From positions 26,543,805 through 26,607,804 of the forward strand of contig CM055191.1 of assembly GCA_029224185.1 (NCBI GenBank): DNA of 64,000 nt, read 5' to 3'. A program made the position numbers and the translations under genes. Origin of the DNA: Karalla daura (taxonomy: Eukaryota; Chordata; Actinopteri; Chaetodontiformes; Leiognathidae). Under the pieces are notes generated by a model. That model had not been told where the DNA came from and made no database searches. It was given only the letters and a program-made list of their open reading frames with translations. Below are positions 23,884 to 36,215 of this stretch, one piece after another; within the stretch, counting starts at the first letter, position 1, and each line of letters starts with the position of its first letter.

Positions 23884-24654
23884 AATTTCACAAGGCGCAC
23901 GGGTTTATGGCCTGCCCCGCATGAGAGAGCACCAACGTTACTACAAAACTGGAAAAGAACATTTTTCTGCTGCTTTAGGTGTGGCTGGGAGCAGCGTGAA
24001 AAGAGTGAAACGAGAGCTGATTGTTCAGCGATCCCGCATGTCGGGCCCGGTGCTAAGAAGAGATTGGACATGCCCAATGCTGAGGGGGCCATTTCCCGCT
24101 CTGGGAGTCTCCCAACGCCTGTGCCATCTGCTGGGGTGCATTGAAGCTGGACGCCTGATCACTTTGTATTATCATGTCAGCAGAGGAGACATTGGGGCAG
24201 GTACCTGAGCACATGGTCGCCGAGAACAGGCGCTGCTGAAAAACCATACAACCTATCAGCGTGCAACTTGCTACACAAACACACCACAAGATTCTTCAAT
24301 TTTTGAAATGAAAATGAAGTTTCAAAGTCAAAGTATGGCAACGTTGCGAATGTTTGTTTGTGGAGTTCTGTTTTTCCCATTCATTCTTATGGGAAAAAGC
24401 CAAATTGGCCAAGTGATAAACATTTGGCTCTATGGAGACAACGCTTTCACCAATCTGGAATATGAGCTCACTGTCACACCGCAGGGGAGAGTCTCCAGAA
24501 CGCCCTGACACGAATTGGTGTGTTTACTATGAAAACTGTGGCCACAGTCGCGAGGAGAAGTGTAAGGTTTAACATTGATGGCAGCGGTGGGAAAATGAAT
24601 GGGGCTTATGGAGAGAAGAGGCTGCACTGGGCAGACGGTGAGGCTGGTCGTATA
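23884..24654 (+). repeat. Monomer M32, type tDN, 771 bp
   Basis: Twin of M52 (770 bp) with an inserted G in GTCGGGCCCGG. Both share TTTCCCGCTCTGG, a real variant. Confidence 0.92.
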
Positions 24655-25426
24655 AATTTCACAAGGCGCACGGGTTTATGGCCTGCCCCGCATGAGAGAG
24701 CACCAACGTTACTACAAAACTGGAAAAAAACATTTTTCTGCTGCTTAAGGTGTGGCTGGGAGCAGCGTGAAAAGAGTGAAACGAGAGCTGATTTTTCAGC
24801 GATCCCGCATGTCGGCCCGGTGCTAAGAAGAGATTGGACATGCCCAATGCTGAGGGGCCATTTCCCACTCTGGGAGTCTCCCAAAGCCTGTGCCATCTGC
24901 TGGGGTGCATTGAAGCTGGACGGCCTGATCACTTTGTATTATCATGTCAGCAGAGGAGACATTGGAGCAGGTACCTGAACACATGGTCGCCGAGAACAGG
25001 CGCTGCTGAAAAACCATACAACCTATCAGCGTGCAACTCGCTACACAAACACACCACAAGATTCTTCAATTTTTGAAATGAAAATGAAGTTTCAAAGTCA
25101 AAGTATGGCAACGTTGCGAATGTTTGTTTGTGGAGTTCTGTTTTTTCCCATTCATTCTTATGGGGAAAAAGTCAAATTGGCCAAGTGATAAACATTTGGC
25201 TCTATGGAGACAACGCTTTCACCAATCTGGAATATGAGCTCACTGTCACACCGTAGGGGAGAGTCTCCAGAACGCTCTGACGCGATTTGGTGTGTTTACT
25301 ATGAAAACTGTGGCCACAGTCGCGAGGAGAAGTGTAAGGTTTAACATTGATGGCAGCGGTGGGAAAATGAAATTGGCTTATGGAGAGAAGAGGCTGCACT
25401 GGGCAGACGGTGAGGCTGGTCGTTTA
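24655..25426 (+). repeat. Monomer M33, type T+tDN, 772 bp
   Basis: Twin of M53 (770 bp). It ends ATGAAATTGGC and carries GAGGGGCCA (one G short), GACGGCCTG, TTTTTTCCC and TGGGGAAAAAG. Confidence 0.92.
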
Positions 25427-26197
25427 AATTTCACAAGGCGCACGGGTTTATGGCCTGCCCCGCATGAGAGAGCACCAACGTTACTACAAAACTGGAAAAA
25501 AAACATTTTTCTGCTGCTTAAGGTGTGGCTGGGAGCAGCGTGAAAAGAGTGAAACGAGAGCTGATTTTTAAGCGATCCCGCATGTCGCACGGGGCTATGA
25601 AGAGATTGGACATGCCCAATGCTGAGGGGGCCCTTTCCCACTCTGCGAGTCTCCCAGGGCCTGTGCCATCTGCTGGGGTGCATTGAAGCTGGACGCCTCA
25701 TCACTTTGTATTATCATGTCAGCAGAGGAGACATTGGAGCAGGTACCTGAGCACATGGTCGCCGAGAACAGGCGCTGTGATAAACCATGCAACCAATCAG
25801 TGTGCAACTTGCTACACAAACACACCTCCAGTTTCTTGAATTTTTGAAATAAAAATGAAGTTTCAAAGTCAAAGTATGGCAACGTTGCAAATGTTTGTTT
25901 GTGGAGTTCTGTTTTTCCCATTCATTCTTATGGGAAAAAGCCAAATTGGCCAAGTGATAAACATTTGGCTCTATGGAGACAACGCTTTCACCGATCTGGA
26001 ATATGAGCTTACTGTCACGCCGTAGGGGAGAGTCTCCAGATTGCCCTGACACGATTTGGAGTGTCTACTATGAAAACTGTGGCCACAGTCGCGAGGAGTA
26101 CTGTAACGTTGAACACCAATGGCAGCGGTGGGAAAATGAATGGGGGGCTTATGGAGAGAAGAGGCTACACTGGGCAGACGGTGAGGCTGGTCGTTTA
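25427..26197 (+). repeat. Monomer M34, type sPV, 771 bp
   Basis: Twin of M54 (769 bp), sharing GCGCTGTGATAAACC and CACCGATCTGG. It has an extra A near 25500 and an extra G near 26146. Confidence 0.92.
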
Positions 26198-26970
26198 AAT
26201 TTCACAAGGCGCACGGGTTTATGGCCTGCCCCGCATGAGAGAGCACCAACGTTACTACAAAACTGGAAAAAAACATTTTTCTGCTGCTTAAGGTGTGGCT
26301 GGGAGCAGCGTGAAAAGAGTGAAACGAGAGCTGATTTTTCAGCGATCCCGCATGTCGGCCCGGTGCAAAGAAGAGATTGGACATGCCCAATGCTGAGGGG
26401 GCCATTTCCCACTCTGGGAGTCTCCCAACGCCTGTGCCATCTGCTGGGGTGCATTGAAGCTGGACGCCTGATCACTTTGTATTATCATGTCAGCAGAGGA
26501 GACATTGGAGCAGGTACCTGAGCACATGGTCGCCGAGAACAGGCGCTGCTGAAAAACCATACAACCTATCAGCGTGCAACTTGCTACACAAACACACCCA
26601 CAAGATTCTTCAATTTTTGAAATGAAAATGAAGTTTCAAAGTCAAAGTTTGGCAACGTTGCGAATGTTTGTTTGTGGAGTTCTGTTTTTTCCCATTCATT
26701 CTGATGGGAAAAAGCCAAATTGGCCAAGTGATAAACATTTGGCTCTATGGAGACAACGCTTTCACCTATCTGGAATATGAGCTTACTGTCACGCCGTAGG
26801 GGAGAGTCTCCAGATTGCCCTGACACGATTTGGAGTGTCTACTATGAAAACTGTGGCCACAGTCGCGAGGAGTACTGTAACGTTGAACACCGATGGCAGC
26901 GGTGGGAAAATGAATGGGGGCTTATGGAGAGAAGAGGCTGCACTGGGCAGACGGTGAGGCTGGTCGTTTA
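26198..26970 (+). repeat. Monomer M35, type aDV, 773 bp
   Basis: Twin of M55 (771 bp), sharing AAAGTTTGGC and CATTCTGATGGG. It has extra bases in CACACCCACAAG and TGTTTTTTCCC. Confidence 0.92.
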
Positions 26971-27741
26971 AATTTCACAAGGCGCACGGGTTTATGGCCT
27001 GCCCCGCATGAGAGAGCACCAACGTTACTACAAAACTGGAAAAAAAACATTTTTCTGCTGCTTAGGATGTGGCTTGGAGCAGCGTGAAAAGAGTGAAACG
27101 AGAGCTGATTTTTCAGCGATCCCGCATGTCGGCCCGGTGCTAAGAAGAGATTGGACATGCCCAATGCTGAGGGGGCCATTTCCCACTCTGGGAGTCTCCC
27201 AAAGCCTGTGCCATCTGCTGGGGTGCATTGAAGCTGGACGCCTGATCACTTTGTATTATCATGTCAGCAGAGGAGACATTGGGGCAGGTACCTGAGCACA
27301 TGGTTGCCGAGAACAGGCGCTGCTGAAAAACCATACAACCTATCAGCGTGCAACTCGCTACACAAACACAACACAAGATTCTTCAATTTTTGAAATAAAA
27401 TGAAGTTTCAAAGTCAAAGTATGGCAACGTTGCGAATGTTTGTTTGTGGAGTTCTGTTTTTCCCATTCATTCTTATGGGAAAAAGCCAAATTGGCCAAGT
27501 GATAAACATTTGGCTCTATGGAGACAACGCTTTCACCAATCTGGAATATGAGCTCACTGTCACACCGTAGGGGAGAGTCTCCAGAACGCTCTGACGCGAT
27601 TTGGTGTGTGTACTACTAAATCTGTGGCCAGAGCTGCGAGGAGAAGTGTAAGGTTGAACATTGATGGCAGCGGTGGGAAAATGAATGGGAGCTTTTGGAG
27701 AGAAGAGGCTGCACTGGGCAGACGGTGAGGCTGGTCGTTTA
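26971..27741 (+). repeat. Monomer M36, type tDF, 771 bp
   Basis: Twin of M56 and M68 (GTGGCTTGGAGC). Carries an extra A near 27050, GCTTAGGATG, and a lost base in GAAATAAAATG. Confidence 0.92.
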
Positions 27742-28511
27742 AATTTCACAAGGCGCACGGGTTTATGGCCTGCCCCGCATGAGAGAGCACCAACGTTACT
27801 ACAAAACTGGAAAAAAACATTTTTCTGCTGCTTAAGGTGTGGCTGGGAGCAGCGTGAAAAGAGCGAAACGAGAGCTGATTTTTCAGCGATCCCGCATGTC
27901 GGCCCGGTGCTAAGAAGAGATTGGACATGCCCAATGCTGAGGGGGCCATTTCCCACTCTGGGAGTCTCCCAAAGCCTGTGCCATCTGCTGGGGTGCATTG
28001 AAGCTGGACGCCTGATCACTTTGTATTATCATGTCAGCAGAGGAGACATTGGAGCAGGTACCTGAGCACATGGTCGCCGAGAACAGGCGCTGCTGAAAAA
28101 CCATACAACCTATCAGCGTGCAACTTGCTACACAAACACACCACAAGATTCTTCAATTTTTGAAATGAAAATGAAGTTTCAAAGTCAAAGTATGGCAACG
28201 TTGCGAATGTTTGTTTGTGGAGTTCTGTTTTTCCCATTCATTCTTATGGGAAAAAGCCAAATTGGCCAAGTGATAAACATTTGGCTCTATGGAGACAACG
28301 CTTTCACCAATCTGGAATATGAGCTCACTGTCACACCGCAGGGGAGAGTCTCCAGAAAGCCCTGACGCGAATTGGTGTGTTTACTATGAAAACTGTGGCC
28401 ACAGTCGCGAGGAGAAGTGTAAGGTTTAACATTGATGGCAGCGGTGGGAAAATGAATGGGGCTTATGGAGAGAAGAGGCTGCACTGGGCAGACGGTGAGG
28501 CTGGTCGTATA
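27742..28511 (+). repeat. Monomer M37, type tDN, 770 bp
   Basis: Twin of M57, including CCAGAAAGCCC near the end. The indel cluster has stopped here. Confidence 0.93.
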
Positions 28512-29281
28512 AATTTCACAAGGCGCACGGGTTTATGGCCTGCCCCGCATGAGAGAGCACCAACGTTACTACAAAACTGGAAAAAAACATTTTTCTGCTG
28601 CTTAAGGTGTGGCTGGGAGCAGCGTGAAAAGAGCGAAACGAGAGCTGATTTTTCAGCGATCCCGCATGTCGGCCCGGTGCTAAGAAGAGATTGGACATGC
28701 CCAATGCTGAGGGGGCCATTTCCCACTCTGGGAGTCTCCCAAAGCCTGTGCCATCTGCTGGGGTGCATTGAAGCTGGACGCCTGATCACTTTGTATTATC
28801 ATGTCAGCAGAGGAGACATTGGAGCAGGTACCTGAGCACATGGTCGCCGAGAACAGGCGCTGCTGAAAAACCATACAACCTATCAGCGTGCAACTTGCTA
28901 CACAAACACACCACAAGATTCTTCAATTTTTGAAATGAAAATGAAGTTTCAAAGTCAAAGTATGGCAACGTTGCGAATGTTTGTTTGTGGAGTTCTGTTT
29001 TTCCCATTCATTCTTATGGGAAAAAGCCAAATTGGCCAAGTGATAAACATTTGGCTCTATGGAGACAACGCTTTCACCAATCTGGAATATGAGCTCACTG
29101 TCACACCGCAGGGGAGAGTCTCCAGAACGCCCTGACGCGAATTGGTGTGTTTACTATGAAAACTGTGGCCACAGTCGCGAGGAGAAGTGTAAGGTTTAAC
29201 ATTGATGGCAGCGGTGGGAAAATGAATGGGGCTTATGGAGAGAAGAGGCTGCACTGGGCAGACGGTGAGGCTGGTCGTTTA
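28512..29281 (+). repeat. Monomer M38, type T+tDN, 770 bp
   Basis: Twin of M58. Confidence 0.93.
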
Positions 29282-30051
29282 AATTTCACAAGGCGCACGG
29301 GTTTATGGCCTGCCCCGCATGAGAGAGCACCAACGTTACTACAAAACTGGAAAAAAACATTTTTCTGCTGCTTAGGGTGTGGCTGGGAGCAGCGTGAAAA
29401 GAGCGAAACGAGAGCTGATTTTTCAGCGATCCCGCATGTCGGCCCGGTGCAAAGAAGAGATTGGACATGCCCAATGCTGAGGGGGCCATTTCCCACTCTT
29501 GGAGTCTCCCAAAGCCTGTGCCATCTGCTGGGGTGCATTGAAGCTGGACGCCTGATCACTTTGTATTATCATGTCAGCAGAGGAGACATTGGAGCAGGTA
29601 CCTGAGCACATGGTCGCCGAGAACAGGCGCTGCTGAAAAACCATGCAACCAATCAGTGTGCAACTCGCTACACAAACACACCTCCAGTTTCTTGAATTTT
29701 TGAAATAAAAATGAAGTTTCAAAGTCAAAGTATGGCAACGTTGCAAATGTTTGTTTGTGGAGTTCTGTTTTTCCCATTCATTCTTATGGGAAAAAGCCAA
29801 ATTGGCCAAGTGATAAACATTTGGCTCTATGGAGACAACGCTTTCACCAATCTGGAATATGAGCTCACTGTCACACCGCAGGGGAGAGTCTCCAGAACGC
29901 CCTCACGCGAATTGGTGTGTTTACTATGAAAACTGTGGCCACAGTCGCGAGGAGAAGTGTAAGGTTTAACATTGATGGCAGCGGTGGGAAAATGAATGGG
30001 GCTTATGGAGAGAAGAGGCTGCACTGGGCAGACGGTGAGGCTGGTCGTTTA
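29282..30051 (+). repeat. Monomer M39, type aPN, 770 bp
   Basis: Twin of M59, including GCCCTCACGCG (C for G) near its end. Confidence 0.93.
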
Positions 30052-30821
30052 AATTTCACAAGGCGCACGGGTTTATGGCCTGCCCCGCATGAGAGAGCAC
30101 CAACGTTACTACAAAACTGGAAAAAAACATTTTTCTGCTGCTTAAGGTGTGGCTGGGAGCAGCGTGAAAAGAGCGAAACGAGAGATGATTTTTAAGCGAT
30201 CCCGCATGTCGCACGGGGCTATGAAGAGATTGGACATGCCCAATGCTGAGGGGGCCCTTTCCCACTCTGCGAGTCTCCCAGGGCCTGTGCCATCTGCTGG
30301 GGTGCATTGAAGCTGGACGCCTCATCACTTTGTATTATCATGTCAGCAGAGGAGACATTGGGGCAGGTACCTGAGCACATGGTCGCCGAGAACAGGCGCT
30401 GCTGATAAACCATGCAACCAATCAGTGTGCAACTCGCTACACAAACACACCTCCAGTTTCTTGAATTTTTGAAATAACAATGAAGTTTCAAAGTCAAAGT
30501 ATGGCAACGTTGCGAATGTTTGTTTGTGGAGTTCTGTTTTTCCCATTCATTCTTATGGGAAAAAGCCAAATTGGCCAAGTGATAAACATTTGGCTCTATG
30601 GAGACAACGCTTTCACCAATCTGGAATATGAGCTTACTGTCACGCCGTAGGGGAGAGTCTCCAGATTGCCCTGACACGATTTGGAGTGTCTACTATGAAA
30701 ACTGTGGCCACAGTCGCGAGGAGTACTGTAACGTTGAACACCGATGGCAGCGGTGGGAAAATGAATGGGGGCTTATGGAGAGAAGAGGCTACACTGGGCA
30801 GACGGTGAGGCTGGTCGTTTA
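30052..30821 (+). repeat. Monomer M40, type sPV, 770 bp, chimeric
   Basis: Matches M60 (GAGAGATGATTTTTAAG, GAAATAACAATG) up to about 30490, then M4. It marks the junction between the 20-monomer copies. Confidence 0.93.
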
Positions 30822-31592
30822 AATTTCACAAGGCGCACGGGTTTATGGCCTGCCCCGCATGAGAGAGCACCAACGTTACTACAAATCTGGAAAAAAACAT
30901 TTTTCTGCTGCTTAAGGTGTGGCTGGGAGCACCGTGAAAAGAGTGAAACGAGAGCTGATTTTTCAGCGATCCCGCATGTCAGCCCGGTGCAAAGAAGAGA
31001 TTGGACATGCCCAATGCTGAGGGGGCCATTTCCCACTCTGGGAGTCTCCCAAAGCCTGTGCCATCTGCTGGGGTGCATTGAAGCTGGACGCCTGATCACT
31101 TTGTATTATCATGTCAGCAGAGGAGACATTGGAGCAGGTACCTGAGCACATGGTCGCCGAGAACAGGCGCTGCTGAAAAACCATGCAACCAATCAGTGTG
31201 CAACTCGCTACACAAACACACCTCCAGTTTCTTGAATTTTTGAAATAAAAATGAAGTTTCAAAGTCAAAGTATGGCAACGTTGCAAATGTTTGTTTGTGG
31301 AGTTCTGTTTTTCCCATTCATTCTTATGGGAAAAAGCCAAATTGGCCAAGTGATAAACATTTGGCTCTATGGAGAAAACGCTTTCACCAATCTGGAATAT
31401 GAGCTCACTGTCACACCGTAGGGGAGAGTCTCCAGAACGCTCTGACGCGATTTGGTGTGTGTACTACTAAATCTGTGGCCAGAGCTGCGAGGAGAAGTGT
31501 ACGGTTGAACATTGATGGCAGCGGTGGGAAAATGAATGGGAGCTTTTGGAGAGAAGAGGCTGCACTGGGCAGACGGTGAGGCTGGTCGTTTA
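30822..31592 (+). repeat. Monomer M41, type aPF, 771 bp
   Basis: Twin of M5 and M16. Confidence 0.93.
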
Positions 31593-32362
31593 AATTTCAC
31601 AAGGCGCACGGGTTTATGGCCTGCCCCGCATGAGAGAGCACCAACGTTACTACAAAACTGGAAAAAAACATTTTTCTGCTGCTTAAGGTGTGGCTGGGAG
31701 CAGCGTGAAAAGAGTGAAACGAGAGCTGATTTTTCAGCGATCCCGCATGTCGGCCCGGTGCTAAGAAGAGATTGGACATGCCCAATGCTGAGGGGGCCAT
31801 TTCCCACTCTGGGAGTCTCCCAAAGCCTGTGCCATCTGCTGGGGTGCATTGAAGCTGGACGCCTGATCACTTTGTATTATCATGTCAGCAGAGGAGACAT
31901 TGGGGCAGGTACCTGAGCACATGGTCGCCGAGAACAGGCGCTGCTGAAAAACCATACAACCTATCAGCGTGCAACTTGCTACACAAACACACCACAAGAT
32001 TCTTCAATTTTTGAAATGAAAATGAAGTTTCAAACTCAAAGTATGGCAACGTTGCGAATGTTTGTTTGTGGAGTTCTGTTTTTCCCATTCATTCTTATGG
32101 GAAAAAGCCAAATTGGCCAAGTGATAAACATTTGGCTCTATGGAGACAACGCTTTCACCAATCTGGAATATGAGCTCACTGTCACACCGTAGGGGAGAGT
32201 CTCCAGAACGCCCTGACGCGAATTGGTGTGTTTACTATGAAAACTGTGGCCACAGTCGCGAGGAGAAGTGTAAGGTTTAACATTGATGGCAGCGGTAGGA
32301 AAATGAATGGGGCTTATGGAGAGAAGAGGCTGCACTGGGCAGACGGTGAGGCTGGTCGTATA
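31593..32362 (+). repeat. Monomer M42, type tDN, 770 bp
   Basis: Twin of M6, M17 and M21, but with CACCGTAGG instead of CACCGCAGG. Confidence 0.93.
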
Positions 32363-33133
32363 AATTTCACAAGGCGCACGGGTTTATGGCCTGCCCCGCA
32401 TGAGAGAGCACCAACGTTACTACAAAACTGGAAAAAAACATTTTTCTGCTGCTTAAGGTGTGGCTGGGAGCAGCGTGAAAAGAGTGAAACGAGAGCTGAT
32501 TTTTCAGCGATCCCGCATGTCGGCCCGGTGCTAAGAAGAGATTGGACATGCCCAATGCTGAGGGGGCCATTTCCCACTCTGGGAGTCTCCCAAAGCCTGT
32601 GCCATCTGCTGGGGTGCATTGAAGCTGGACGCCTGATCACTTTGTATTATCATGTCAGCAGAGGAGACATTGGAGCAGGTACCTGAACACATGGTCGCCG
32701 AGAACAGGCGCTGCTGAAAAACCATACAACCTATCAGCGTGCAACTCGCTACACAAACACACCACAAGATTCTTCAATTTTTGAAATGAAAATGAAGTTT
32801 CAAAGTCAAAGTATGGCAACGTTGCAAATGTTTGTTTGTGGAGTTCTGTTTTTCCCATTCATTCTTATGGGAAAAAGCCAAATTGGCCAAGTGATAAACA
32901 TTTGGCTCTATGGAGACAACGCTTTCACCTATCTGGAATATGAGCTTACTGTCACGCCGTAGGGGAGAATCTCCAGATTGCCCTGACACGATTTGGAGTG
33001 TCTACTATGAAAACTGTGGCCACAGTCGCGAGGAGTACTGTAACGTTGAACACCGATGGCAGCGGTGGGAAAATGAATGGGGGCTTATGGAGAGAAGAGG
33101 CTGCACTGGGCAGACGGTGAGGCTGGTCGTTTA
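32363..33133 (+). repeat. Monomer M43, type T+tDV, 771 bp
   Basis: Twin of M7 and M22. Confidence 0.93.
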
Positions 33134-33904
33134 AATTTCACAAGGCGCACGGGTTTATGGCCTGCCCCGCATGAGAGAGCACCAACGTTACTACAAAACT
33201 GGAAAAGAACATTTTTCTGCTGCTTTAGGTGTGGCTGGGAGCAGCGTGAAAAGAGTGAAACGAGAGCTGATTGTTCAGCGATCCCGCATGTCGGCCCGGT
33301 GCTAAGAAGAGATTGGACATGCCCAATGCTGAGGGGGCCATTTCCCACTCTGGGAGTCTCCCAACGCCTGTGCCATCTGCTGGGGTGCATTGAAGCTGGA
33401 CGCCTGATCACTTTGTATTATCATGTCAGCAGAGGAGACATTGGGGCAGGTACCTGAGCACATGGTCGCCGAGAACAGGCGCTGCTGAAAAACCATACAA
33501 CCTATCAGCGTGCAACTTGCTACACAAACACACCACAAGATTCTTCAATTTTTGAAATGAAAATGAAGTTTCAAAGTCAAAGTATGGCAACGTTGCGAAT
33601 GTTTGTTTGTGGAGTTCTGTTTTTCCCATTCATTCTTATGGGAAAAAGCCAAATTGGCCAAGTGATAAACATTTGGCTCCATGAAGAAAACGCTTTCACC
33701 AATCTGAAATATGAGCTCACTGTCACACCGTAGGGGAGAGTCTCCAGAACGCCCTGACGCAATTTGGTGTGTGTACTATGAAAACTGTGGCCACAGTCGC
33801 GAGGAGAAGTGTAAGGTTTAACATTGATGGCAGCGGTGGGAAAATGAATGGGGGCTTATGGAGAGAAGAGGCTGCACTGGGCAGACGGTGAGGCTGGTCG
33901 TTTA
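33134..33904 (+). repeat. Monomer M44, type tDN', 771 bp, crossover product
   Basis: First half as M8/M23 (GAAAAGAACATT, CTTGCTACAC), second half as M9/M24 (CTCCATGAAGAAAACG). The switch lies between about 33537 and 33679. Confidence 0.93.
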
Positions 33905-34674
33905 AATTTCACAAGGCGCACGGGTTTATGGCCTGCCCCGCATGAGAGAGCACCAACGTTACTACAAAACTGGAAAAAAACATTTTTCTGCTGCTTAGGG
34001 TGTGGCTGGGAGCAGCGTGAAAAGAGCGAAACGAGAGCTGATTTTTCAGCGATCCCGCATGTCGGCCCGGTGCTAAGAAGAGATTGGACATGCCCAATGC
34101 TGAGGGGGCCATTTCCCACTCTTGGAGTCTCCCAAAGCCTGTGCCATCTGCTGGGGTGCATTGAAGCTGGACGCCTGATCACTTTGTATTATCATGTCAG
34201 CAGAGGAGACATTGGAGCAGGTACCTGAGCACATGGTCGCCGAGAACAGGCGCTGCTGAAAAACCATGCAACCAATCAGTGTGCAACTCGCTACACAAAC
34301 ACACCTCCAGTTTCTTGAATTTTTGAAATAAAAATGAAGTTTCAAAGTCAAAGTATGGCAACGTTGCAAATGTTTGTTTGTGGAGTTCTGTTTTTCCCAT
34401 TCATTCTTATGGGAAAAAGCCAAATTGGCCAAGTGATAAACATTTGGCTCTATGGAGACAACGCTTTCACCAATCTGGAATATGAGCTCACTGTCACACC
34501 GCAGGGGAGAGTCTCCAGAACGCCCTGACGCGAATTGGTGTGTTTACTATGAAAACTGTGGCCACAGTCGCGAGGAGAAGTGTAAGGTTTAACATTGATG
34601 GCAGCGGTGGGAAAATGAATGGGGCTTATGGAGAGAAGAGGCTGCACTGGGCAGACGGTGAGGCTGGTCGTTTA
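33905..34674 (+). repeat. Monomer M45, type tPN, 770 bp
   Basis: Twin of M10 and M25. Confidence 0.93.
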
Positions 34675-35444
34675 AATTTCACAAGGCGCACGGGTTTATG
34701 GCCTGCCCCGCATGAGAGAGCACCAACGTTACTACAAAACTGGAAAAAAACATTTTTCTGCTGCTTAAGGTGTGGCTGGGAGCAGCGTGAAAAGAGCGAA
34801 ACGAGAGCTGATTTTTAAGCGATCCCGCATGTCGCACGGGGCTATGAAGAGATTGGACATGCCCAATGCTGAGGGGGCCCTTTCCCACTCTGCGAGTCTC
34901 CCAGGGTCTGTGCCATCTGCTGGGGTGCATTGAAGCTGGACGCCTCATCACTTTGTATTATCATGTCAGCAGAGGAGACATTGGAGCAGGTACCTGAGCA
35001 CATGGTCGCCGAGAACAGGCGCTGCTGATAAACCATGCAACCAATCAGTGTGCAACTCGCTACACAAACACACCTCCAGTTTCTTGAATTTTTGAAATAA
35101 AAATGAAGTTTCAAAGTCAAAGTATGGCAACGTTGCAAATGTTTGTTTGTGGAGTTCTGTTTTTCCCATTCATTCTTATGGGAAAAAGCCAAATTGGCCA
35201 AGTGATAAACATTTGGCTCTATGGAGACAACGCTTTCACCTATCTGGAATATGAGCTTACTGTCACGCCGTAGGGGAGAGTCTCCAGATTGCCCTGACAC
35301 GATTTGGAGTGTCTACTATGAAAACTGTGGCCACAGTCGCGAGGAGTACTGTAACGTTGAACACCGATGGCAGCGGTGGGAAAATGAATGGGGGCTTATG
35401 GAGAGAAGAGGCTACACTGGGCAGACGGTGAGGCTGGTCGTTGA
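34675..35444 (+). repeat. Monomer M46, type sPV, 770 bp
   Basis: Twin of M11 and M26 (CAGGGTCTG). Confidence 0.93.
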
Positions 35445-36215
35445 AATTTCACAAGGCGCACGGGTTTATGGCCTGCCCCGCATGAGAGAGCACCAACGTT
35501 ACTACAAAACTGGAAAAAAACATTTTTCTGCTGCTTAAGGTGTGGCTGGGAGCAGCGTGAAAAGAGTGAAACGAGAGCTGATTTTTCAGCGATCCCGCAT
35601 GTCGGCCCGGTGCAAAGAAGAGATTGGACATGCCCAATGCTGAGGGGGCCATTTCCCACTCTGGGAGTCTCCCAAAGCCTGTGCCATCTGCTGGGGTGCA
35701 TTGAAGCTGGACGCCTGATCACTTTGTATTATCATGTCAGCAGAGGAGACATTGGAGCAGGTACCTGAGCACATGGTTGCCGAGAACAGGCGCTGCTGAA
35801 AAACCATACAACCTATCAGCGTGCAACTCGCTACACAAACACAACACACGATTCTTCAATTTTTGAAATGAAAATGAAGTTTCAAAGTCAAAGTATGGCA
35901 ACGTTGCGAATGTTTGTTTGTGGAGTTCTGTTTTTCCCATTCATTCTTATGGGAAAAAGCCAAATTGGCCAAGTGATAAACATTTGGCTCTATGGAGACA
36001 ACGCTTTCACCAATCTGGAATATGAGCTCACTGTCACACCGTAGGGGAGAGTCTCCAGAACGCTCTGACGCGATTTGGTGTGTGTACTACTAAATCTGTG
36101 GCCAGAGCTGCGAGGAGAAGTGTAAGGTTGAACATTGATGGCAGCGGTGGGAAAATGAATGGGAGCTTTTGGAGAGAAGAGGCTGCACTGGGCAGACGGT
36201 GAGGCTGGTCGTTTA
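35445..36215 (+). repeat. Monomer M47, type aDF, 771 bp
   Basis: Twin of M12 and M27. Confidence 0.93.

Larger units (their letters stand above)
15415..30490 (+). repeat. About 20-monomer higher-order repeat, copy 1 (M21-M40)
   Basis: Twenty monomers that recur in the same order at 31593-45890. Offset is 16178 bp for M21-M23 and about 15406-15419 bp from M24 on, because copy 2 lacks one monomer and copy 1 has small indels. Rare shared variants include CTCCATGAAGAAAACG (18269), GTTGAAATTTCAC (20033), AAAAGAACGAAACG (20924), GTACAAATTTC (21562), CATTCTTTTGGG (22064), ATGAAATTGGC (25367) and GCCCTCACGCG (29898). Its first 5.8 kb is also block B copy 2. Homology ends near 30490, where this copy switches from GAAATAACAATG into M4-like sequence. 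Confidence 0.9.
30482..33477 (+). repeat. Higher-order block D, copy 2 (end of M40 to M44 first half)
   Basis: Second copy of block D. It forms the junction between the two copies of the 20-monomer repeat: its left edge lies inside M40, between GAAATAACAATG (s-type history) and TTGCGAATG (M4 history). Confidence 0.87.
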
